Assembly (NCBI RefSeq): GCF_047948215.1
Contig: NC_134461.1
Location: 85,122,245-85,186,244, forward strand
Source: Lycorma delicatula
Lineage: Eukaryota > Arthropoda > Insecta > Hemiptera > Fulgoridae
Direction: 5' to 3'
DNA: 64,000 nucleotides
Shown here: positions 49,511 through 61,736 of the stretch, piece by piece
Layout of the letters: every line of letters starts with the position of its first letter
Numbering within the stretch: position 1 is the stretch's first letter
Made by a program: the position numbers and the translations under genes
Notes under the pieces: generated by a model
Told to the model about the DNA's origin: nothing
The model's database searches: none
The model's input: the letters and a program-made list of their open reading frames with translations, nothing else

Positions 49511-50058
49511 TATATTTAATAAACTAGGTGTATTTGTTGATTGTAGTACAGGAGAATCATTTTCATTTAAAATTTGCTGTACATTCTTGGTAAACTTTAT
49601 TATTTTAAAAATATCACACTATTCGTGGCTTAAAAAATAATTAATCAATGGGTTTATTAAATGGCATTGAGTATATTCTGTATTAAACAAATACTTAATA
49701 TAATACAGAATGTCTCGATTGTAATTAATCATCTGGTATTGAAAATATAGCAGATGTTAAATACTGGTGCTGAAAATATCAGCTTTGACCTTCATCTAGA
49801 GAAGATCAAAGCTGTTGGGTCATGTACGAGGCGTGTTTTTAAAGTAAGTATAGTTTTGAAATAAGTAAGTACAGTTTTTAAATAAAGTAAGTACACTATT
49901 CTTGACAATTTTATTTTCAAGTGAAAGCCTGTACTTTAATCTACTTTTCTACATGATTGCCACCAATATTAAGGCAGTTGTGTCGTGCAACCAGCTACTG
50001 AACACCGTCGCCATAGAAATCTGCCGCCTGACTTAATAAACACTGCAACACGGTTTTC

Positions 50059-50179
50059 GGTCTTTCGGTCCCGGGTTTGAATCCCGGTCAGGCATGGCAT
50101 TTTCACACACGCTACAAATCATTAATCTCATCCTCTGAATCATGCCTAACGGTGGACCCAGAGGTTAAACAAAAAACAA
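50059..50179 (+). repeat. tRNA-derived SINE, copy 4, 5'-truncated, with 13-bp TSD
   Basis: It begins within the tRNA-like head (CCCGGGTTTGAATCCCGG, the B-box part), then GTCAGGCATGGCATTTTCAC, ending GAGGTTAAACAAAAAACAA. Flanking CAACACGGTTTTC occurs at 50046-50058 and 50180-50192, an exact 13-bp duplication. Confidence 0.85.
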
Positions 50180-50199
50180 CAACACGGTTTTCACAGTTT

Positions 50200-50557
50200 T
50201 CAATAATTTAAGCATTCCGTCACAATTTGATAGACAACACTTGTTGAAACTTGAGGAAATTCTTCAGATAGCGAAGAAATCGTAAAACGTCTGTTCTCTC
50301 TCACTTTTTCGTCAACTTTCTGCACCAAATCTTCAGTAATGACAAGGTCGTCCATTCCGGTCCTCATCATGAACATTCTGGCGGCCATCTTTAAAAGCTC
50401 TAACCCATTTTCGTATCATTCCATCGCTCATAATATTTTCTCCATACACTTCACTGATCTGATGATGAATATCAGCCGCTTTCACGTTTTTAGCACTAAG
50501 AAAACGAATCGCATCATGTATTTCACAGTCGGCGAGATTCTCGATCAGCGGAAGCAT
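50200..50557 (-). pseudogene. mariner transposase N-terminal fragment
   Basis: Starting at 50557, MLPLIENLADCEIHDAIRFL and SEVYGENIMSDGMIRKWVRA form the first DNA-binding half. A frame change near 50340 leads to VITEDLVQKVDEKVRENRRF and TISSLSEEFPQVSTSVVYQI, the second helix-turn-helix. The catalytic domain is gone: the text jumps to the last codons of the protein beyond the nested SINE. Confidence 0.85.
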
Positions 50558-51359
50558 TTTAAATACTCAAAAACAAACGTAAACACAGTCGAATATTTCC
50601 GTAATGGCGTGTGTGGCTTGCTAACAGGTGCGAGTAAGCATTGCGCATGTGTGAAATGCCGACCGCAGCGTAGCAGCGGCGGAATTTCAAAACAATACTT
50701 ACTTAAAAGCATGCCTCGTAATAAGGTACACAAGTATAAGTGAATTTGGTTCTAGAAGGATGTAAAGAGGAAAACAAAACGTAATAAAGGAAAAAGAAAT
50801 ATTACAATGTGTGAAATTAATATTTGAGTTTAAAATTAAAATTTTCATAACCTTGACGTATTGTGTTTTAAAAACTAAAAATTTTTAAACAGGGAAAGTT
50901 TTAAAAGCTAACTCAGTTTAGGATGAAGATTTTTTTATAAATTTCTCCGTTTAAAGTGTACTATAGTAGATTTTTAAAAAGTTTTCGTTATTAGAAAATA
51001 TTAATTAGTATTTACGGAAGTTCTTTCATACATGGAAAAGTAATTTTGTTAATTTTAAATTAAGTATTTTAAAATTTTTAGCAATTATAGAGCGTTTTCA
51101 TATTGCTTAAAGAGAATAATTTTTTATAATCTATACAATGCAAAAATATACTGAATCCATATAATAGGCAGGAATTGAAAAATTCATCAAATGTTTGAAG
51201 ATAGAAATAAATAAAAGAAAATAGCAAAAACATACTATAATAAACAGTAGAAACAACAGGTTCACAAATAAATATATCTCTTGAAAAACACTAATATGAC
51301 AAATATCAAGAGTGCCCAACGTTTTTTAAAAACCGTGGAAAAATAGAAAAAGTAAAACA

Positions 51360-51830
51360 ATTTAAATTCCTCAGAGAAACTACAAAACAGAAAGACCACT
51401 AAAACGTAGCCTTAAAAATTGGATAACTAAATATAATCGGCCTATCGTCTAGCACAAAACATGTTTCTTTTTACATGTTTTGTAACAGATAGTTTACAAC
51501 AAAAAATCTATATCTACAAATGAAAAGTAAAGTCATTTGAATACAGTAATTTGCCTAGAAGCGATTGTACAACGCAGAACCTTTGGTAGTGATCAACATG
51601 GGCTTTTTAAAACAAATCAAAAAATATGAAAATAAATTTTTAAGGAAAATATTTAATCCTACAAAAGATCAAACACTTAACTATATAAACTCTGCCCCCA
51701 CAAAATGATATCCTAGAAATTTAGAGAAATAATGCATGAGAGGAGATTGGCTGTTATAGACCACATTTTGGATGTATTATAATAGAATTCCCAAGAAAAT
51801 CTTCCTTTTTTTTATCAAGAAATAAATAAT
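51360..51830 (+). pseudogene. Non-LTR reverse transcriptase C-terminal fragment
   Basis: The + strand pieces read LYNAEPLVVINMGFLKQIKK, YENKFLRKIFNPTKD, then IMHERRLAVIDHILDVL and NRIPKKIFLFF after frame changes. The order matches the tail of non-LTR reverse transcriptases (LYAAE-type line, ERK-LRKI-GP line, RRL---GH line, NRL-KKIF line). Multiple stops. Clade not determined. Confidence 0.55.
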
Positions 51831-52075
51831 AAAAATGTGTATCGTTAAAAATACTTTTAAAAGTTAAAAAGAAAACCAGAAATATAAAATTCTTGCTTTT
51901 AAACCAATAGACATAACAATTGAAACTCTTTATTGACAAGACATGTAAACGTTGACTTAATTTTTATTACCGTGACTATCGTTGTTATATTTTTTTAAAT
52001 TTTAATTTATTTTACTCTGTCTCAGTTTTTAATATGTGAAGTGAATATTTATAAAATATACTCCCATCATATATT

Positions 52076-52110
52076 CCTGAAGATGGAAAAAAATATTTCC
52101 GAAAGCGCTT
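52076..52110 (+). other. Hairpin motif downstream of the RT fragment
   Basis: CCTGAAGATGG, an A/T stretch, then CCGAAAGCGC, about 250 bp beyond the RT fragment. Possibly part of that element's 3' region. Function unknown. Confidence 0.3.
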
Positions 52111-52770
52111 GAACATAATTAATTACAATTGTTGGTAAGCCGAACTTATATTTTTATATAATATAAATTCTAGATTTACAAAATCGGGAATAAATAAAAA
52201 AAAGGTTAAAAAAAATCTTAGAAAGAAAGATTTTTACAATGAAGAAACTACGAAGCAAAAAAGAGTAGTTACAAAAAAATTCAGGAAAAAGGCAAGTAAG
52301 AAACTTAAAAAGTATTGGCAGGAAAGAAAGGAGACAGACGCTAAGAAAAGTATTCAACGTGATCCATAGTTAGCCGAAACGAAAAAACTTATTTGCTTTT
52401 TTAGTAAATAAATTGTTAAAAATTGTAAGTTCTTGAGTCATTCTGTACTTTTATACATTTATCACAAAGATATACCCATTTCTCACTATTTAAAGCGGAT
52501 TTGGCAGCTATACCATTAAGAAATGAATCTACCAGTTGCGGCTCGCGTATAGGCATAGTGGAACTGCAGCACCCTCTATTTCCACTTGATATTATAGATA
52601 ACATTTAATATAATGAGTCCTTTTTTCTTTAATTCTTTCTTTATACTTGTACAATATATAATCCTTAAGTTTAATGTCAGTAGCCATCCCCCAGTTTATG
52701 AAAAATATACAAAAATATTTGTACGGAACTATGCGCTTCACAGTTCCAGCGGCGTGGTGTTTGGCTGTTG

Positions 52771-52782
52771 TGCGCATGCGCA
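52771..52782. promoter_or_regulatory. Perfect NRF-1-type palindrome
   Basis: TGCGCATGCGCA matches the NRF-1 (insect Ewg) consensus exactly. Copy 1 has a decayed version at 13767-13778 (TATGCATGCGCA). Its position upstream of the captured leader and exon fits a core-promoter role. Confidence 0.6.
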
Positions 52783-52982
52783 CATAGGAAGCTGCACGCG
52801 AGGCTGCGAGGGAGAGAAGCACTGTCGCTCCCGTAGTGTAGACTCTGGCGTGCTGCTGGAAGGTAGTTTCTTTTTTTACTCCGCGTGTGTATGGAACGTT
52901 CCTTGTTCGTTCCCTTTTCTAGTTTAGCTGATGGAAGGAATATGAAAGCGGTTTATTTGTTTTTTTCAGAAGTGATCAGAAG

Positions 52983-53051
52983 ATGGCGGAAAGGAAGGGC
53001 TCTTTGATTGCCAAATCTCTCCAAAAATACCCTGGAAGGGCGAAAGAGAAG
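52983..53051 (+). pseudogene. Captured first coding exon of amphiphysin, copy 2
   Basis: ATG through AAG: MAERKG, then SLIAKSLQKYPGRAKEK, followed by GTAATTAGT. It is nearer to insect amphiphysin (GRAKEK kept) than copy 1. In real amphiphysin the next exon begins with the Leu-Gln-x-Leu-Gly-Lys part of the BAR domain. I searched the window by eye on this strand and saw none, so this is a fragment and not the gene's true start. Confidence 0.75.
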
Positions 53052-53429
53052 GTAATTAGTAAAAACTAATTATGACTTTGTTTCTGTGTATATAAAATTT
53101 AAATTAATCACCGTTGGACTAAAGTGTTTTTAAGCGGACATTTTATTAGGTTATTATCTCTATTGATATTTTATTATTTATTCGGTTAAACCGAATAAAT
53201 AATCTTGCTAGTGATAAAGTATCGAATTAGATTATTGTGAATAGTTTTGGAATTACATTATTATCCTGCTGGAAGCAGGATAATAATCTAATTCTACACA
53301 AAATAGTACACTTCGCGTATAGATTCATTTTTTTTGTCCTTTTATTTTAAAAAAAAGTTTAATTATGGCCTTGAAAAGGCCCATAAAAAAGGTTTCTGGA
53401 CTGGCACCTCACTAACTTTAGCTACTTTA

Positions 53430-54330
53430 GAATCTACCATAGTTTACTTTCTAAATAGTATCAAATTTCAGCTTTCTGTCTGAGCAAACTAGAAAAAATT
53501 TAAGTAATGTAAAACTAACAGCCTATACCTTTTATATAATATTAATGTGTAGATGTCATTTAATTTAGGAAGGAGCTCGGCTTGATAAAGTCAACTGTGA
53601 CATGGGATTGAACAAAGAATGATCATTTTACAAAGATAATAAATAATATTATGGTTTACAATTTTAAATATAACTTACTACTTAACGCAAACTAATCAGA
53701 TATTTAATCACCAAGGTTAAGTATTTTGTTACAATAAACGATGTGTATTTAATTTTATACTAGACCTGTATATAAAGCTATATTTATGAAATTATCAGCT
53801 TGAAGGCTATTTGCAACATCAATGCTAACAACTATAGCAAAAAGCTTATGTAGTATTATAGCGGATTAAGAAATTAAAATTTTGGGATAGAGGCCAGTTC
53901 CTTAATGTAAAAAAGGAATAAATGATAAACGTAACATTCCTTTCGCATTAAAAAAATCCATTTGAAAATACATAATACTATTTAACAAAATGTTCTTCTT
54001 TCTTTCATTTTACAAATCGAGAATTTCGTTTTTTAATCAATCGCCTTCTCTAACTATATGTGCCCATAATCCTAAAACCTACCTGATTTTTTTTACATTA
54101 TTTTTTCCTTCATAGAAACTTTATTAATTAATTTGTGCAACAAAAGTTAACATTTGAAAAAAGTCTTAATTATAATAATGTAAGCTAATTATAATTAACT
54201 TATTTAGTGATTCGTGCATTCGATTGTAGCATATACAGATACAAAATATTACAAACAATTTAGTTTAAAATATAATTATTATTTTAAAAATTAATAATTA
54301 TAATTAGAAATATATTTATATTAATATATT
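53430..54330. other. 3' flank of the homeobox gene
   Basis: AT-rich, with no coding sequence. Expected to include the homeobox 3' UTR on the - strand. Confidence 0.5.
54120..54125 (-). terminator. Candidate homeobox polyadenylation signal
   Basis: AATAAA on the - strand, about 206 nt past the stop codon. One of several possible hexamers. Confidence 0.3.
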
Positions 54331-56222
<1,892 letters not shown>

Positions 56223-56639
56223 CTGCTAGTAATAGAAATTTTTTTTTTAAATTCCTTTATAATATTATTTTTTGCCTGATCAGAGTTTTGTTTTTATAAC
56301 TCGTCGAACGTAATAAGAAAGATAACAAATAAAAGAGTTTAAAATTTTATCAATTGAACCCCAACCACTAAAATAACGTACGGATTACATAAAACTAAGA
56401 ATAGGCTAAACCTTTGAACTAAATCTGAACTTAGATTCTGCAGCATAATAGAAGAGAATTTGAAGATGACGTTAACTAAACAGAAATGGTGTTCTGTACA
56501 CCACAAAACCCAATCTTTATTAAGATCAATACAAATAAAAGTCTGGCGCAACCAGTTGTAACTTAAGCTGAATGTGGCAAGTTAAAAGAACCTAAGAATT
56601 TTAGAAATGGAACGCCGTAGCAACCTTAGTCATGAATAT

Positions 56640-56985
56640 AAAGGCTAAGAAACGAGACGCTGTTGAGTGAAATGGGGTAACCTGGAGGTAGAGTCTTACA
56701 GGGGCAGCTCTGTTCATGAGAGGGTGGTTCGCTGAGGTGGACCACTCTTGATGACTGATCGGGGACCCCCTGAGTCCGTGGGTAATAAAAAAAAACCGAG
56801 ATCCGATTGGATCCCTCCCTAGGGAGGGGGTACGGTTAGAAGCAGGCATATAAAAGACCCAGTCCCGGCCTACTGGGTGAACGACCCCCGCGCGGGGGCG
56901 CGGCGTCTCGGTAGGTTAGAGGCAAAGGCAACCTCTGAGGGTGTGCGTTAGCTGATCCACCCTCCTAGGTATGGAGAAAAAAAGA
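56640..56985. other. GC-rich palindromic island
   Basis: GC-rich DNA in an AT-rich region. Perfect palindromes are CCCTCCCTAGGGAGGG (56813-56828) and CCCCCGCGCGGGGG (56885-56898). A TATAAAAG at 56849-56856 is followed by an ACCCAG...CTGGGT stem. An A-run at 56786-56794 might be a retroposon tail. I recognise no element family. Confidence 0.45.
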
Positions 56986-56989
56986 AGAA

Positions 56990-57518
56990 TTTTAGAAAAG
57001 AAGGTTTACAAATTATTTTTGTAAAACCGGTTATCGGTTATCAACAGAGAAAACTAGTAAACCTGTAAAACTTATGAGCTTAATAACTTAATCGGTGAAA
57101 GAAATATTAGATTTCAAAGGATTTTATGGATAGACGCAACATACATATAGAATAAATGGTTTAAACATTCGATAAGAGGGTTTTTACAAAGAAAAAAGTG
57201 AGAGAAGCCAAAAATGAGATGGGAGAATTAAGTAAATAAGGATCGTATATTGATGAAATGCAAAAATTAGGAAAGAATTGTAAAATACTAAAGAGTCAAA
57301 GTCAGGAACAATAGATAAACCCAAGCTCCCCAATGTGTTGTTGCGTTGAAAATTTCCACTGATTTCACAACCAGTGTAAATTTTGTTGATCGGTTTCTAT
57401 TCTTAGTTGGATATTTCCTCTCGCCTTACAATTTTAAGGAGTGGAATAAAGCTTTCCTTAAGAAAACCTGAGCTTATTTTTTGATAGTTCATTAGTATTT
57501 TGAGGAAAAACAAAATTT

Positions 57519-57554
<36 letters not shown>

Positions 57555-58760
57555 AGTTAAAACGATCGGTTAATTCAAATTCTTTGATTTAACCAATCCT
57601 AGAACCTCTAACTCTCGAAAAATGTGTGATGATTGGATGGGTTTTATGGCCCCTCTTTTTGTAGATTGTTCTTCTGACTGCCCATTTCCTTTACCTTTCA
57701 TCCCTTATTTGATAACGTACCTTTAGGTTTTGGGTAAACGTTCCTTGGATTCAGGCTAAAGGTAATCAAATCATATTGGATCCAATATCCTGAGCACGAA
57801 TCACAATAACTCTATAATTACTGTGCCCTTAGTGTTTCTATGAGTAAGTGAAGTGGCTCAACTATGAACCGATCCGGGACAGTAAAAATTCAGCTCCAGT
57901 TGTGTTTTTTTTTGCAGATAAGAAAAAGCGCAAATTAAACTTCATGTACTTTTCCTCATTTTTTCTTAAATACTTGGCATGGGATGCTCATAATATTTAT
58001 AATAGCTGTACCATTTTCGATATTGATTTTTTGTCTCATTTATATAATCTGTCACAGTTTGATTATAACATTAAATATACATATATCAATATAGATATAT
58101 TTTTTTTAAGGAGAGATCATAAAAAAAATAATAATAATAATTTTTAATGTTTGTGTAAATTAAAAGAAAAAATACAGATTTCCTAGAGTTTTTTAAAAAT
58201 AAATTCATCGTTTTGTTGATGGTTCTAATTAACAACATTCACTACGCTGACATCCGTAAATGCAACAAGCTTCAACTAAACATATTACATAAAAAAAAAT
58301 TTGATATGGACACCACATGACTTCCTTGTACGCATATTAAATTATGTATTAACATTTTTTTTTTAAATGAAAAGTATATAAAACCTTATTTCATTAATAA
58401 CTTCTGATATTTTTTCACATTTTTTTATTGTTATTATTGAATTATTATTTATCGTAAAACATTATTTACAATCAGAGGTTAATAATTATTAATAAATAAA
58501 TATATTTAAATTAAAAATAAAAAGTTAAAAAAAAACAAGTTGAAGTCTGATTCGAACCGATGTGCCTTCTCCTTGTAAGATCCAAATATTTTATTAATTA
58601 AAATTTAGTTTGTCTATAACTCTGGAACCAATGAAAATAAGTAACTTATGATAAATCGTTGAAAAGTTCTCAATGAAGGCTTATTACTCCAATTAAGAAA
58701 AATTCCAAAATTTAAATCTTTTTTATTTTGGGCTTTTTTGGACATTTTGGTCCAGTTGAT
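56990..58760. other. AT-rich DNA with a TA microsatellite
   Basis: No gene is seen. A TA run is at 57524-57552. Confidence 0.45.
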
Positions 58761-58763
58761 TGC

Positions 58764-58826
58764 AGTCAAAAGGAGAGCACATCTCCTTTTGACTAACATC
58801 TAGTTGTGCACCACAACTAGATGTTA
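58764..58826. repeat. Two abutting perfect hairpins
   Basis: The first has stem AGTCAAAAGGAGA (13 bp) with a 5-nt loop. The second has stem TAACATCTAGTTGTG (15 bp) with a 3-nt loop and shares one base with the first. TAGATGTTAGAACA then recurs as a direct repeat to about 58858. Confidence 0.9.
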
Positions 58827-59244
58827 GAACATGATGAACAGTCCTAGATGTTAGAACAGTCCTAAATCCAAAATTTCAACCTACTACGGCTAATCGTTTT
58901 TGAGTTATACGAGATACATAAATACGTACAAACATCATTCCGAAACTATTGAAAATGGGTTCAGGGATGGTCAAAATAGATATTTCCGTTGAAAAACTTA
59001 AATTTTTGGCGATCACAATACTTCCTTTACTCTTAAACGAAGTAAAAATAGTTTTTAAAGTTTGATGAATAAACCTAGTAATAATTCAGTAAGTGAATGT
59101 ATTTATTTTTTTCACTAGTTGTTTATCTATTTTTGCGTATTGTCTGTAAACGAGAACGTTTATTCTGCAATTTTTTTAAATTATATTTGATCATACTTTA
59201 AATAAAAATCAATAATCTATTTGATCATTTTTACTTTCCCGTCG

Positions 59245-60340
59245 AATACAGCTAGAATAGCTGTATTAAAGGAGAAATTATGGTGATCATGTCAAAGATT
59301 GGGGAATCAAGCTTTTTGCAAATTTTTGCGTTTTAGTGTCTACCTAGTTCACCTGGACCAAAAATTCATGTATATATGTGCGTACGTATGTATGTCCCAC
59401 TGCTTTGACTTTACATCTCAGGATTGACCAAACCGATTTTCTTCAAATTTGGTTCACGTATTTCTGTATATGGGGAATTGATCACATTATTATTTTTCTT
59501 TAAATTCGTTAAGGGGGTGGAGGATATTAACAATTTCGGTGGTGATAAAAACAATTTCGATTTTCTTCAGAGGCAACTTTATTCAAGCAGATTTGTTACC
59601 TACAATTCATATAAAAATAATCCAAAATGATTTTTCAAAACATTAACACTCGCCTTCTCAAAACTGAATTTTATTGTTTTTCTTCCTTAGTTTTTCATAT
59701 TTTTTTTTTATTTGGAATTTTATATATCTAATACAGAGCTATCAACAGTACATATAATTTTTAAAGATTACAAACCCCGGCACCTTATATACAGAAATTC
59801 TTTTTTTTGTGAATTTTTACGTTCTTGTTTTAGCCTTTATTGAAGGGGTTGTTAGATTTTAAAAAAAACTTTACTTAGAAAATTTATTAAGCTTTACAAT
59901 TTATATGAATATTTATTTGACATTTAAACATTTATATGAATATTTTTTAATTTGTTCCCAGTCTTTAAGAAATATAATATTTTTTTGTTGTTTGTTTTAC
60001 TCTTTTTTAATCTTTATTATTCAAGAAAAGATTATTTTTATTTGTCACTTTAAGGGCAATTAAAATTTAAGTAGTTTTGTTCCCCTATAATATACCCCGA
60101 CTAAAAAAGAAGCAATTTTTTCATTACTATCATAAAAGTTACACTTTATTTTTTCAACATTTTTAAACAATTTTTTTATAAATATATTTTTTTTGTTTTT
60201 GTTAATGATTATTACTTCTTTATAAAAAAAAAGTTACTTAATTGTCCCTGTAGAGTAAGACTCCCGAAAATCAAAACGTTTTTATTTAAAATTTGGAAAT
60301 TTTGTTGCTTAAATCTTATTTTGGTAATCATTATAATCAG
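59245..60340 (+). repeat. Unclassified long repeat D, copy 2
   Basis: See copy 1 at 45620. Matching lines are GATCATGTCAAAGATTGGGG, ATCTCAGGATTGACC, TTTTCTTCAAATTTGGTT, GGGGGTGGAGGATAT and TGTAGAGTAAGACTCC. Shorter by several hundred bases. Confidence 0.55.
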
Positions 60341-60344
60341 TAAA

Positions 60345-61735
60345 AAAAGCTCTGTATGGGTACCCAATTTTTATTAAAAAATTCGATATTTTTTTTTTAA
60401 TTTATATTTAAATGTTTATTATGAAAAAAAAAACATTTTTTTAAAAATTGAATGACAAAAATTTTCCCCGGCCAAGCCAGAAAACCATAAAAATAGGTTA
60501 CATTTTTTACACATCATATGTATTTTTTATGTGAAATACATCATTAAATGTCATAGTTAAAAGATAAAGTAAAACGATTTATATTTGATTGTCGATATTT
60601 CTTTCTTTTTAACAACTAATGAGTGTGATATCAGGGACGTTAAGTGATCGAATTAAAGTATGCCTCGTACAATAGACACAATAAAAATTGAATGGGTTAC
60701 ATCCAACTGAGAATGTATAAACCACAGCGGGTGGGGGAGTGGTTAAGGAGAGGAAATGGATCAAGTATTTTTTAATTGACCGTCTGAACCGTGTTGGGAT
60801 GCATAGGAGTTAGTAATACGGCGTGTGTTTTACGAGTATATACACTTCTTGATGGGGAGTTATACAAAAGAGGAGTGAGCAGTGAAGAAAAACCCTTTTG
60901 TTTTATTTTATTTTGTTTTTTTTATATTATTTTTTTTAATCTCTTCAATAGAACGATGATAGAAGAAGGAAGAACGATGATGCTTAATAAAAGACGCAGT
61001 TTTCTCTAACGACGTCACATGCTGAGAGAAGGGCAGTAAGACTTTAGGATTGAGAGGCATCAACTACTATCCTGTATGAAATACTTGAGCACGTTTCACG
61101 ACCGAGGGGGGTCAGTTTGAAAAAGTTATTGCACCACCCTTTTCCTTTACCATCCCTTTCTTTTTTCTTCTTTTTTTACTTCTCCAGTTATTTTGCTTCC
61201 ACTGTTGTTGAAAAAATTTTCCTCTTCAATTACGCGTTTCTGTTTTATAACATAAGTCATCTACGATCCCCCTCCCGACCGTTTTCTTTTTTTAACCGCA
61301 GTTCTACCACCCCGTTTACAGTTAGCTACCCATATTAAAAGGAATAAGTAGTTGACTTGAAAGTAATTGTTAGTATAATAATGATTCAGTTAGCTTAATA
61401 ATACAATAATAAACGAACTTATCTATTAATTTATTTAAAATAAATACATAAGTTTACCACTTATTTTTGAAATTTATGTATTCGTACACCTGCAGTGCGG
61501 GATTGGCTGAATGATTTATTGTTTATTTAGATACTTCCGTAATTCTCACAAGTCCCTGAATAGGTTTCGTTTCCCCTTAAAACAATTTCTACGTGTTTAC
61601 AGTAGCTCTATAATTTCTGGGAGAAAGACGTTTAATAAATTACTTTAAAGAACAGTAAATTATTAAAAAATATCGCATGCTTTTTTAATTTTTCAGCAGG
61701 AAAAATTAAAAAGAATTTTATATAATAACTAGCGG
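60345..61735. other. Unassigned intergenic DNA, partly GC-richer
   Basis: 60690-61330 is richer in G and C than its flanks and has no recognised repeat. It could be regulatory sequence or an unrecognised leader exon of the homeobox gene. I could not support an exon. Confidence 0.35.
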
Positions 61736-61736
61736 A

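Larger units (their letters stand above)
49827..50718 (-). mobile_element. mariner deletion derivative with SINE nested inside
   Basis: The inverted repeats CGAGGCGTGTTTTTAAAGTA (left) and CGAGGCATGCTTTTAAGTAA (right, reverse complement) are each bordered by TA. Only the transposase N-terminus and the last few codons (near 49950-50010, reading NIGGNHVEK) remain. A SINE has landed in the residue of the gene. Confidence 0.8.
52741..53425 (+). mobile_element. TIR-like repeat carrying amphiphysin promoter and exon 1, copy 2
   Basis: Same order as copy 1 at 13737: CAGTTCCAGCGGC start, GC-richer promoter-like part, GAAGGTAGTT, acceptor TTTGTTTTTTTCAG, 23-codon exon, GTAATT donor, AT-rich intron-like part with a palindrome built on ATTCGGTTAAACCGAAT, then CCTTGAAAAGGCCCATAAAA and a right end lacking the last 12 or so bases of the inverted repeat. 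Both copies are on the + strand, about 39 kb apart. Confidence 0.65.

Noticed and set aside
52076..52110. Hammerhead ribozyme
   Set aside because: CTGAAGA and GAAA are present, but stem II starts with a U-C mismatch and no convincing stem III or cleavage site follows.
52983..53051. True first exon of the host amphiphysin gene
   Set aside because: A second copy with the same flanks lies 39 kb away, and no BAR-domain exon follows on the + strand in the window.
60655..60672. Solo TIR of the 49827-type mariner (ATGCCTCGTAC)
   Set aside because: Only about 12 matching bases and no partner end. Could be chance.
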